Notes under the pieces: model-generated
Seen by the model: the letters and a program-made list of their open reading frames with translations, nothing else
What the model was told of the DNA's origin: nothing
The model's database searches: none
NCBI GenBank assembly: GCA_902471875.1
Contig: CABRLN010000054.1
Location: 1 to 9,481, forward strand
Direction of reading: 5' to 3'
Source of the DNA: an uncultured Clostridium sp.
GTDB lineage: Bacteria > Bacillota > Clostridia > Oscillospirales > Acutalibacteraceae
DNA: 9,481 nt
Translations under genes and position numbers: made by a program
Shown: positions 1 to 7,477 of the stretch, piece by piece
How the letters are laid out: each line of letters opens with the position of its first letter
Numbering within the stretch: position 1 is the stretch's first letter

Positions 1-58
1 ATTCGTCACCGTTCATATAGGCTATCATTAGCTGAATTGAAGAAATATAGTCATATAT
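1..58. repeat. 58-bp direct repeat, copy 1 (partial, at window edge)
   Basis: Bases 1-58 are identical to 492-549 in the same orientation; the match breaks at 59 (G against T at 550) and may extend left of the window. Read on the minus strand, the copy encodes the same peptide (IYDYISSIQLMIAYMNGDE) as residues ~864-882 of the transglutaminase-like protein, so part of that gene is duplicated downstream of its own 3' end. Bases 2-9 (TTCGTCAC) are also the reverse complement of 59-66 (GTGACGAA), giving a short inverted repeat that touches the junction with the inverted fragment. The copy may be a remnant of a second gene copy or cassette, or an assembly or amplification chimera. Confidence 0.9.
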
Positions 59-312
59 GTGACGAAGCATACGAATGGTTACAGAAAAAGTCAGCATTAG
101 GTTTGACAGATGATCTGCTGCAAAAGTTTATGCAGCACGGTGATGATTATCTGTCATATTCAGACGATTTAGTAAAAGCAATGAGCAAGTCAACAGACAA
201 TGTTGACACTATGATGAAGCTTGTGTCTGACTTTGGAGATACAGCAGAAAACGCAATAGTAAAATCAGGCGACCATGCTGTTGATATTTATGAACGCTTT
301 GGCGAAAATTAT
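59..312 (+). pseudogene. Inverted coding fragment of a pre-toxin-like C-terminal region
   Basis: An open plus-strand frame (codons from 61 GAC to about 312) encodes a believable protein segment: DEAYEWLQKKSALGL, then DDLLQKFMQHGDDYL, then regularly spaced 'GD.A' helical units (FGDTAENAI, SGDHAVDIYERFGENY). Such GD-A-helix units are common in long Firmicute proteins just before a variable or toxin-like C-terminus. The fragment has no ribosome binding site or genuine start: the ATG at 37 lies inside the duplicated repeat, and the codons after ~312 are antisense of the neighbouring gene. Flipped and joined to the minus-strand gene it gives ...NVSDPT-DEAYEW... in frame, so it is best read as the natural continuation of that gene. 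Breakpoints are near 58-61 and 312-315; GAC at 61-63 and its complement GTC at 313-315 are the only shared bases seen at both ends. Confidence 0.6.
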
Positions 313-3138
313 GTCTGTAGGGTCGCTTACATTTTTTAGAAGCTTTTCGGCAATCTCTTCGCCTAACATTTTTACTATCTTATTCTTGGCTACAGCCTTT
401 ACTGCCCGTTTGGTTACACCGCCAAGCAGCGCACCGCCTACGCCAAAGCCGATATTAAACAGTGAATTCAGCATTAACTGCTGTCCGGCTGATTCGTCAC
501 CGTTCATATAGGCTATCATTAGCTGAATTGAAGAAATATAGTCATATATTGCCGCTATTACCAGTGCAGTCATTACAGTTGCTACAACTACGCCTATTGC
601 TATGCCTATTGGACCGCCCATAGAAAATGCAGAAAGCATGGTAGGTATCATATTTATTACCTGAATCATGTCTGCTATTGCAAAGCCTATATTTACAAGA
701 TATGAAATTGTAACCAAGCCTGAGGTTGAACCGCCGCTTAGTCCGCCTGAAATCATATATGCGGCTCCGCCTGTTTCAGGGTCGGTTATAATATAGCCGT
801 AGCCCTGCCAATCATCAACCGTAAGCTTGTCTGAATGTATGGTTACTATTTTACCTGCATTAACTGCTCTTGTTATTTCTTGTATTGTGGCACTGTCAGC
901 ATGAAGCTTTGACTTTTCTGCTTCAAAATTTGCTGAGGACAGCATAAGAAGCTTTTGATTTTCTTTTAGGGCAGTGTTCAGCAGAGATATTGTTGAAATT
1001 CCTTTTTCTCCTGTCAGCTCTTCCCATATTAAGCCTTCGTAATATGATGATATTACTCCTGCGGCAGTTATAAAGCGATATTCACTTTCTTTGTCGCCGC
1101 TTCTGCTTACGGCTGACACTGTGTTAAGGTCTATGTCTATATACAAGCTGCCTTCGTTTATGCCTACAGTTGTGTTAAACATACTGCTGGTTTGGACAGT
1201 GTAGCCTGTCATTCCTACTCCCAGTGAACGGATTGAAGAAATATTTTCTTTTTCTGCAAGCAATGAATTTGCTATATCTATTTGAGCATAATATGTTTTT
1301 CCTGCAAAGTCAAGTATCTTTCCAAGATATGCGTCTGAATATACATTTTCTTCATTTACACTGGCTGATACTCCCTTTGCCTCGTTCATTGCAAGGGTTA
1401 TTTCTGCCTCTGTTATATTCTGCATATCTTCTGTTATTTGATATACCGAGCCTGCTGTTATTGTGTTGCTTACTGTTGTTGTTTCTCCCCCTGAGTAAAC
1501 CTTCATTTTAAAGGTTTGTGTTTTACCAAGCGTTACGGCAGGCCCTGTGCCTACAACTTCACCGTTAAGCTTTAGCTGCGGCACCATTTTGACAAGATAT
1601 GCAGGGACATCAAATATTGAACCGTATTTTTCTATTATTGCTTTGTCGCTTTCGGTTTCAGGGGCATATTCAATTACAAGCCTTTTGCTGTAAATATCCA
1701 ACGACTTTAAATTTGCAATATTTTTTCCGTCAATTTCAAAGCTTATGCTGTCGCATTGCTCTTGACTGACTGCATTATACTCTTGTAAAACATTTTGTAC
1801 TGAATATTGCAATGAAATTGGAAGATATATTAAATTCTCCTCTACAATTTTTCTTGTATTTAAAACTACCTCTTCTCCTGCGTGTTCCTCTTCAATTTGA
1901 GTTAGCTTGTTGTACAATTCGTCAACAGCTTGCGGATTGGTTAGTGCCGAATTAAGCTCATCTTCTGACAAACCCAGTTCTTCAAGATTGTCGTATATAC
2001 CTTCAACCTTTGTATATTCTTTAACACTTGTGTCAAGGGCAACCCACAATTTGTCACCTGCATTGTTGCCTGCTCCTCGGTAGTCGGTATATGGTACATA
2101 AGCTTCAACCCAAGTTTGTTCTAACAAAAAGCCTACTGTTTTGCCCCCTGCAATAAGGGCGGTTACAGGTCTGCCTGATGAAGCTAGAATTGTTCCTGCT
2201 GCGTTTACATCGCTTGCAGATGTCAGTTTAATTGCCTGTTCTGCTTCAATAATCACTTCGCCCGTTACATATTTTGCAGGATACTTTAAATACCTTAGCA
2301 TTGCTATAACAAGGCTTGCCTGGTCAATATCATTGCCTGCATTGCTTTCAAAGGTTGCAATTGCACCCTTGCGTGAGCCTGAATAGCACTCGTAATTTAC
2401 ATGGTTCTTTATGTACAAATATACATTTAACGGCGTTTTGAGCTCATCTGCCAGTGATTTCATTTCATCTGTAAGCTGTGTTTCATCTGTAAGCGTCAAT
2501 GATTCATTATCTGGTTCTGACGAACCCACTGCCGTAGTACTGTTTTGCTTGTATGCTTCAAGACTTTTTATTGTTTTACTTTTTGGTTCAATATTTTTAG
2601 ATGCATTTGACCCAAAATCGTCACCTGTTGTTAATACATTTTCCTGACTGAATAGGTCAGTAATTATTTTTGCATTTTCTTTATACTCGCTGCTTTGAGT
2701 ATTATCGGCATTTTTTACTACAGCATCAATTGCAGAAACAAGATTGTCCGCTTGGTTTTCTACATTTGTTTTAAATTCAGCTTCTCGTTCCTTTATTTTT
2801 TCGTCGGCGTCTGAAAGCTGCTCTTGTGTATCGTTGCTGTATTCATTAACGCTTTTTACAAGACTTTCAACTGATTTTTTCAGTAATGAACCTGAATTTT
2901 TTATTTCTGACACATTGCCGTTACTTAACGCACCGTCAAATTCACTATGAGCTTCGTTAAGCTTTTTGCCTGTTTCTTCCAGTGCTGTATCAGCATAAGT
3001 GCGTGTATAGACCTTTGCTGTATTAATTTTTGAATCTGAAAAATCACAGCCGCTTAAAGAACAACTTAGCGTTGATGACATTAAGGTTAAAACTAATGTC
3101 ATGGCGGTTGATTTTCTTAATAATTTTTTTAACATCAT
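265..3138 (-). CDS. Transglutaminase-like lipoprotein, C-terminus disrupted by inversion
   Basis: A 957-aa exported lipoprotein. Residues 1-31 are a signal peptide with lipobox L28-S-G-C31. Residues ~50-165 are charged and helical, probably a coiled coil. Residues ~228-373 match a transglutaminase-core fold (GNDIDQASLVIAMLR, then QTWVEAYVPY, then WVALDTS). At the triad positions Cys is replaced by Asp270 and His by Gln341; Asp369 remains, so transamidase or protease activity is unlikely. Residues ~745-800 hold a conserved-looking WQGYGYIITDPETGGAAYM segment, followed by Gly-rich hydrophobic stretches (~804-863 and ~889-908) that could insert into a membrane. Residues 943-957 are antisense of the inverted fragment, so the native tail is lost in this arrangement. 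The start at 3138 is supported by GGAGG (3150-3154) 11 nt upstream; a second ATG follows directly. The gene begins 24 nt after the stop of the surface-protein gene, so they are probably co-transcribed. The fold assignment is fairly secure; the function (surface scaffold or toxin carrier) is inferred. Confidence 0.8.
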   Translation of the reverse strand: MMLKKLLRKSTAMTLVLTLMSSTLSCSLSGCDFSDSKINTAKVYTRTYADTALEETGKKLNEAHSEFDGALSNGNVSEIKNSGSLLKKSVESLVKSVNEYSNDTQEQLSDADEKIKEREAEFKTNVENQADNLVSAIDAVVKNADNTQSSEYKENAKIITDLFSQENVLTTGDDFGSNASKNIEPKSKTIKSLEAYKQNSTTAVGSSEPDNESLTLTDETQLTDEMKSLADELKTPLNVYLYIKNHVNYECYSGSRKGAIATFESNAGNDIDQASLVIAMLRYLKYPAKYVTGEVIIEAEQAIKLTSASDVNAAGTILASSGRPVTALIAGGKTVGFLLEQTWVEAYVPYTDYRGAGNNAGDKLWVALDTSVKEYTKVEGIYDNLEELGLSEDELNSALTNPQAVDELYNKLTQIEEEHAGEEVVLNTRKIVEENLIYLPISLQYSVQNVLQEYNAVSQEQCDSISFEIDGKNIANLKSLDIYSKRLVIEYAPETESDKAIIEKYGSIFDVPAYLVKMVPQLKLNGEVVGTGPAVTLGKTQTFKMKVYSGGETTTVSNTITAGSVYQITEDMQNITEAEITLAMNEAKGVSASVNEENVYSDAYLGKILDFAGKTYYAQIDIANSLLAEKENISSIRSLGVGMTGYTVQTSSMFNTTVGINEGSLYIDIDLNTVSAVSRSGDKESEYRFITAAGVISSYYEGLIWEELTGEKGISTISLLNTALKENQKLLMLSSANFEAEKSKLHADSATIQEITRAVNAGKIVTIHSDKLTVDDWQGYGYIITDPETGGAAYMISGGLSGGSTSGLVTISYLVNIGFAIADMIQVINMIPTMLSAFSMGGPIGIAIGVVVATVMTALVIAAIYDYISSIQLMIAYMNGDESAGQQLMLNSLFNIGFGVGGALLGGVTKRAVKAVAKNKIVKMLGEEIAEKLLKNVSDPTDIIFAKAFININSMVA
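492..549. repeat. 58-bp direct repeat, copy 2 (inside the lipoprotein gene)
   Basis: Identical to bases 1-58. It lies within the coding sequence of the transglutaminase-like lipoprotein, spanning the end of a hydrophobic segment and the NGDE turn (residues ~863-882). Here it is flanked by uninterrupted coding sequence on both sides, so this is the parental copy and the one at the window edge is the duplicate. Confidence 0.9.
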
Positions 3139-3162
3139 TTCCCTCTTTTCCTCCCTGTTAAA

Positions 3163-6100
3163 TTATTTTTCTTGCTTATTATTACGTCTGCCAAAGTGTA
3201 AAATTAAGTAACCTGCTATTAACAGCATTGTTAAATATATTGACACGTTTGTATTAGCACCCGTTGCTATTGCTTCTTTTCCTTTAGAATTAACATTATT
3301 TTGATTATTAACTACAGGCGGTGCTGACGGAGTTGTATTGGTTGCAGGAGGCACCGTTGGCTGTGTGCTTGTTGCAGGAGCAGTGGCAGGCTCGGTAGGA
3401 TTGTTAATTTTTACAGCACTATACACTGCTGTTGCTGTTATATTTGATGTTACACAGCTAAAGTCTTTGTCCCATTTGCTGAATGTATAGGTATATTCTG
3501 CACTGTTCTCTTTTGTTGGTGTTTTTGGTGCAGATGCCGACTTGCCGTACTCAACCTGTTGAGTATCAAGTACTGTTCCGTCATCATTAACAAACGTTAC
3601 TGTGTATTTATTTACTGTACTACTATATATTGCTTTTACGGTTATGTCTGATGTTACATAGCTAAAGTCAGTATCCCAGCCCTTAAAGGTGTATGCATAC
3701 TCTGCACTATTTTCTTTAATTGGTGAGGACGGGGCAACAGCTGACTTGCCGTATTCTACCTGTTGAGTATCAATTACTGTTCCGTCATCATTAACAAATG
3801 TTACTGTGTATTTATTTGCCTCTGCACTATATACTGCCTTTACGGTTATATCTGATGTTACATAGCTAAAGTCAGTATCCCAGCCGGTAAATGAATATGC
3901 ATGTTCTGCATTACCCTGTTTAGACGGTGCGTTTGGTGCAGTTGCCGATTTACCATATTCTACCTGTTGGGTACTAAGTACCTTTCCATCATCATCAACA
4001 AATGTTACTGTATATTTGTTAACTACAGCATTATATACTGCTGTTACTGTCATATTTGACGTTACGCAACTGAAATCAGTGTCCCATCTGCTAAATGTGT
4101 AAGTATATTGCACGTCGCTTTCTTTAGTAGGTATTTCAGGGGCAGTTGCCGACTTGCCGTATTCTACCTTTTGGGTGCTTAAAACTGTTCCGTCATCATT
4201 AACAAAAGTTACATCATATTTATTAATAGCAGTAATTTGGAAACCGCTAGTATCCAGTACAATTTCACTTCCGTCTTCAGTAATTAAAACAAGGCCAACA
4301 GGATAATTACCAATAGGTAATGCTTCGGTATTATATAATTCAGAAAAGCTTTTTGACTCATTTTTTGATAAATCAAGCTTTTTCTCTATACAGCCCAACT
4401 GATTACCGTTTTCATTAAACACCAATGCTTTTAAAGTCAGGTTTTGAGTGTCATAATTACCTATATTTTTTACTGTAAAATCAAATGTTTGATCTTTGTC
4501 AGAATTCTTTGATACTGAAATAGACCCTGTATATTTTTCATTTACTTCAGCATAATCTTCAATAACAAACGATGTCTGGCTAATATTTAATACTTCATCA
4601 CCTGATTTAATTACAGAAGTAACAATATAACTTCCCAGTCCAAGGTCGCTTGCCTTAACATAATCTGAGAAAGTATATTCAGACTTAGGTGATAATGAAA
4701 AAGTTTTTGAAAGAGCAGTTTTATTTTCTTGTGCAACATCTGCTATACTAATTTCAAGATTAAGATTATTAAAATATGTATTTGTGCTGCTGCTGTTAAT
4801 TATATCTGTTATATGTATTTCTTCATTTGCTTTATAGGTGCTTTTGTCAACTGCTACACTGTCTGTTACATTGCCGTCAGGCTTTATACTTATACTGCAC
4901 TTTGATGAAGATAATAGCTCTTCTTCGTTTGAATACCAGTTAATGCATACGTCATAATCACCGGATGCATATTTGTCGGTATTCCACTGGTAAGTGCCAT
5001 TCCATGCATTGTCTTTATATACAACAGCTAAAATGTCTGAAATTTTTTCAACAAGATTTCCCTTTTTATCTCTTACCTCTAGAATTCCGTTTGCACGGCA
5101 CTGATATGCTGACACACCACAATTAAGATAAATATTTACATCTTCATTGGCTGAATATTCAGATTTATTTGTATATATATCAGAAGTAAATACTATATCT
5201 TCGTCAGCAAAAACAATATTATAGGCATACAGGAACAAGTCGTCAAACGCTTTTTGACCAAATCTGTTTGCAGAATTGCTATAGCTGTGTTCCCAAGTTA
5301 AGGTTGAACCAATTACTACGCCTTTGCCTATAGGGTATTCAATAAGTGTAGGCTTATTTTCACCTGCATTTAAAATTATTTTTGTATTTAAAGGCAAAGT
5401 ATCTACATCAAAATATCTGTGACTTGCATAGTTATTGTATAAATCGACATTGGTTAACGCAACGCCGTCGCTAAGCTCAGCAGTTACAATAGGGTGGGTT
5501 GCATCTGTAATATAGTTATTATTAGAATAATACACCTCTTTTATCATAACATCACCCGGAATGATTTTTTCACTTATTCCTGATGACCACCCTGAGTCAC
5601 AAACACCATATATTAATGTACCACCATTATAAACAAAGGTGTCCAGCTTACTCTTCATTTTAAACATAATATTATAGAAAGCCGTATTCTGGTCATTTGA
5701 AACATAAATCATTTTGTAAATTGACAAATCAGCATCTTTGGCTTCTTGTGAAGTCATTTTATCGTATACAATATCCAAATTGTTAAGCACCGTTTCTGCT
5801 GCATTTGAGTTCCACGGAAAACCATCTTGTATAATTAATACATCCGCATTATTCTCTGAGTTAATAACAGATATACTATTTTCGGATTTACACAAAGTAT
5901 TACTATCATATATCAATTCTGTTATAACTGATAAATTATCAGTACTTTCAGGAATTATGTTGAACGAAAAGGCCTCACCCTGCAACTGTATGTTGTTACT
6001 TGAAAGTACTACAGATTTATTTTGAGTAAGAATAACAGTATCACCGTTTTTTACTGTTGTTACAAGTTTACACTCTTTATTTGCAACAGAATTATATGAT

Positions 6101-7092
6101 ATAGAAAACGTACCTGTTACAGTAGAATTTCTGTTAAGATATAATTTATATTTATCAAGACTAACTTTAAAATCAGTTACTGTAGGACTAACATTCGATA
6201 AAGTCAGTTTATTAAGATATTTAACTACTAAATTTGTCTTATATATACTTTCATAAAAGCTTCCGTTTTCTTTTTGTACACTTATAAGTTCATCTACTAC
6301 TGTTTCTGCATTATCAAACTCGTCACATTCCAATTTTAAAATATTATTTAACATAAATATTTCAAAACTGCTTTCTGACGAATCATCTGTACATACAGAC
6401 CCCAAATAATTTTTTGCCTTGTTAACGTAAATATTCACATCATCTGAAATAAGATTATTATTATGCATAAATAACACTATATAGTATGTTATTTTTGATG
6501 TGAGATTAGGCTCTGACACATTAAGCTTGTTATATCCCCAACTGCCATCATCATTTTGATGTTTGCATAAATAATTTACTATATCAAATATAGCATCATT
6601 ATACTTCTTATTATTTAGCGAAACTAAGGCTTCCAAAGCCAAGCCGCTGTCTAAATTATCACTAGAATAGTTTAAATTCAATCCAAATCCGCCATCAGCA
6701 TTTTGCAGCTTCACAAGCTCATCCGCATACAGGCTATACTTAGTAGCTAATAATTTACGAGATAATGTGTCTGTATTATCGGATAATACCACTTCGTTCA
6801 GCCATGAAATTGAACTTTCAACATTATAATCACCATATAATAGAGTTTCAACACCATAGCAGGTATCATTTATTATTGTATTATCACCAAAACTGCCATC
6901 ATCAAACTTTTTGTCATTCATCCAGTTAAGTGAAATATCCAGTATATTTTCAATTTTATTTTTGATATTTGTTTCTGAATTTAATTCATTGTCTTCGTAT
7001 GCTGAAACAGATATATTATAAGCGGGAATGCTCATTAATATTGTCATTACCAACACACAACTAAAAAAAGAACGCCATTTTAATTTTTTCAT
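3163..7092 (-). CDS. Large wall-anchored surface protein with toroid, GATase-like and InlB-type B-repeat domains
   Basis: A 1309-aa exported protein, numbered from the ATG at 7092. Residues 1-31 are a signal peptide ending SVSA. Residues ~45-300 carry QW-like repeats of the prenyltransferase/squalene-cyclase alpha/alpha-toroid superfamily (FDDGSFG 63-69, QNADGGFG 130-137, QNDDGSWG 179-186, QKENGSF 273-279), which here probably act as a binding or structural domain. Residues ~305-410 look like a beta-sandwich. Residues ~416-627 resemble a class I glutamine amidotransferase-like domain (ADVLIIQDGFPWNS, NGGTLIYGVCDSGW, ATHPIV, EYPIGKGVVIGSTLTWEH). Residues ~635-950 are further beta-sandwich domains. 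Four 68-aa InlB/Listeria-Bacteroides-type repeats fill 957-1228, then a Pro/Thr linker, an IATGAN motif, a hydrophobic helix (~1283-1301) and a basic RRNNK tail, which together resemble a sortase signal. An upstream in-frame ATG (7146) lacks a ribosome binding site and would spoil the signal peptide. No enzymatic role can be assigned; adhesion or polymer binding is an inference. Confidence 0.85.
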   Translation of the reverse strand: MKKLKWRSFFSCVLVMTILMSIPAYNISVSAYEDNELNSETNIKNKIENILDISLNWMNDKKFDDGSFGDNTIINDTCYGVETLLYGDYNVESSISWLNEVVLSDNTDTLSRKLLATKYSLYADELVKLQNADGGFGLNLNYSSDNLDSGLALEALVSLNNKKYNDAIFDIVNYLCKHQNDDGSWGYNKLNVSEPNLTSKITYYIVLFMHNNNLISDDVNIYVNKAKNYLGSVCTDDSSESSFEIFMLNNILKLECDEFDNAETVVDELISVQKENGSFYESIYKTNLVVKYLNKLTLSNVSPTVTDFKVSLDKYKLYLNRNSTVTGTFSISYNSVANKECKLVTTVKNGDTVILTQNKSVVLSSNNIQLQGEAFSFNIIPESTDNLSVITELIYDSNTLCKSENSISVINSENNADVLIIQDGFPWNSNAAETVLNNLDIVYDKMTSQEAKDADLSIYKMIYVSNDQNTAFYNIMFKMKSKLDTFVYNGGTLIYGVCDSGWSSGISEKIIPGDVMIKEVYYSNNNYITDATHPIVTAELSDGVALTNVDLYNNYASHRYFDVDTLPLNTKIILNAGENKPTLIEYPIGKGVVIGSTLTWEHSYSNSANRFGQKAFDDLFLYAYNIVFADEDIVFTSDIYTNKSEYSANEDVNIYLNCGVSAYQCRANGILEVRDKKGNLVEKISDILAVVYKDNAWNGTYQWNTDKYASGDYDVCINWYSNEEELLSSSKCSISIKPDGNVTDSVAVDKSTYKANEEIHITDIINSSSTNTYFNNLNLEISIADVAQENKTALSKTFSLSPKSEYTFSDYVKASDLGLGSYIVTSVIKSGDEVLNISQTSFVIEDYAEVNEKYTGSISVSKNSDKDQTFDFTVKNIGNYDTQNLTLKALVFNENGNQLGCIEKKLDLSKNESKSFSELYNTEALPIGNYPVGLVLITEDGSEIVLDTSGFQITAINKYDVTFVNDDGTVLSTQKVEYGKSATAPEIPTKESDVQYTYTFSRWDTDFSCVTSNMTVTAVYNAVVNKYTVTFVDDDGKVLSTQQVEYGKSATAPNAPSKQGNAEHAYSFTGWDTDFSYVTSDITVKAVYSAEANKYTVTFVNDDGTVIDTQQVEYGKSAVAPSSPIKENSAEYAYTFKGWDTDFSYVTSDITVKAIYSSTVNKYTVTFVNDDGTVLDTQQVEYGKSASAPKTPTKENSAEYTYTFSKWDKDFSCVTSNITATAVYSAVKINNPTEPATAPATSTQPTVPPATNTTPSAPPVVNNQNNVNSKGKEAIATGANTNVSIYLTMLLIAGYLILHFGRRNNKQEK
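3409..4224 (-). repeat. Four tandem 204-bp units encoding InlB-type B-repeats
   Basis: Four uninterrupted in-frame units of exactly 68 codons lie at 4224-4021, 4020-3817, 3816-3613 and 3612-3409. Each begins NKY(T/D)VTFV(N/D)DDG, continues QxVEYGKSA.AP, then (Y/S)F..WD.DFS.VTS.(I/M)T, and ends A(V/I)Y. This matches the Listeria-Bacteroides (Flg_new / InlB B) repeat pattern, known as a small beta-grasp-like stalk unit in surface proteins. The nucleotide copies are similar but not identical, so the array is not freshly expanded; copy number could still change by recombination. Confidence 0.9.
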
Positions 7093-7100
7093 TATATTCT

Positions 7101-7107
7101 CTCCCTC
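7101..7107 (-). promoter_or_regulatory. Ribosome binding site fixing the surface-protein start
   Basis: Minus-strand GAGGGAG lies 8 nt before the ATG at 7092. This places the start 18 codons inside the longest open frame and gives an ordinary signal peptide beginning MKKLKWRSFF. No comparable site precedes the upstream ATG at 7146. Confidence 0.8.
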
Positions 7108-7150
7108 ACAATAAAATTTTTGATATTGAATTGTTTTCACAATCAAATAA

Positions 7151-7180
7151 ATGCTATCATAATAGTTTATTATTTGTCAA
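7151..7180 (-). promoter_or_regulatory. Candidate sigma-A promoter of the surface-protein operon
   Basis: On the minus strand a perfect TTGACA (7180-7175) is followed after 18 nt by TAGCAT (7156-7151, 4 of 6 matches). The stronger TATGAT at 7161-7156 is only 13 nt away and so less likely to be used. The resulting leader to the ATG at 7092 would be about 50 nt. The -35 is convincing; the -10 assignment is uncertain. Confidence 0.45.
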
Positions 7181-7375
7181 TATATGTAATTAATAAAATC
7201 TTAAAAATATATAATTTTTTCTTAACAATTAGCTTTTTTAATTAATAAAAATATTTAATTTATGACTATTTATAAAATGATTTTAAATCATTTACAAATT
7301 TAAATATGTTTAATAAGATTTTATAGTCTGTATCTACAATATATACCAAATCAAATACTTAGTACGTTTTAAGCA

Positions 7376-7417
7376 TAAAAACAGAGCCAAGACTAAAATA
7401 GTAGTCTTGGCTCTGTT
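7376..7417 (-). terminator. Rho-independent terminator of the wall hydrolase gene
   Basis: A perfect 16-bp stem (7380-7395 with 7402-7417) containing AGAGCCAAGACT closes a 6-nt loop. On the minus strand it runs into a T-rich tract (TGTTTTTATG), as expected for intrinsic termination about 60 nt after the hydrolase stop. It also insulates the surface-protein operon from upstream transcription. In plus orientation the following tract is poor (TCATTTTA) and no gene needs it. Confidence 0.85.
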
Positions 7418-7477
7418 CATTTTAGGGGGGACTGTCTTTGGCAACAGCCTGTTGTTTTTATTATGTATTATAAAATT

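Larger units (their letters stand above)
7093..7477. other. AT-rich intergenic region without a gene
   Basis: This 385-bp gap separates the wall hydrolase gene from the surface-protein operon, both on the minus strand. No credible coding frame is seen. It holds the Shine-Dalgarno and candidate promoter of the operon, a very AT-rich middle, and the terminator of the hydrolase gene near 7376-7417. A palindrome AAATGATT-TTA-AATCATTT sits at 7275-7293, about 100 bp upstream of the candidate -35; it could be an operator or simply AT-rich chance. A G6 run followed by a small CAACA-GCC-TGTTG hairpin (7442-7454) lies between the hydrolase stop and its terminator; no role is apparent. Confidence 0.6.

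Noticed and set aside
37..60. ATG at 37 as the start of a 100-aa plus-strand gene
   Set aside because: The first eight codons are the reverse complement of the lipoprotein gene's duplicated segment and no ribosome binding site precedes them; only the frame from 61 to ~312 looks like real coding sequence.
3409..4224. The regular 204-bp units as a CRISPR or mobile repeat array
   Set aside because: The units are fully coding, in frame and match a known surface-protein repeat; there are no spacers.
7093..7146. 18-codon N-terminal extension of the surface protein (ATG at 7146)
   Set aside because: It lacks a Shine-Dalgarno and would put a polar stretch ahead of a good signal peptide; GAGGGAG points to 7092.
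7442..7459. CAACA-GCC-TGTTG hairpin followed by T5 as a plus-strand terminator
   Set aside because: The stem is only 5 bp and no plus-strand gene lies upstream of it.
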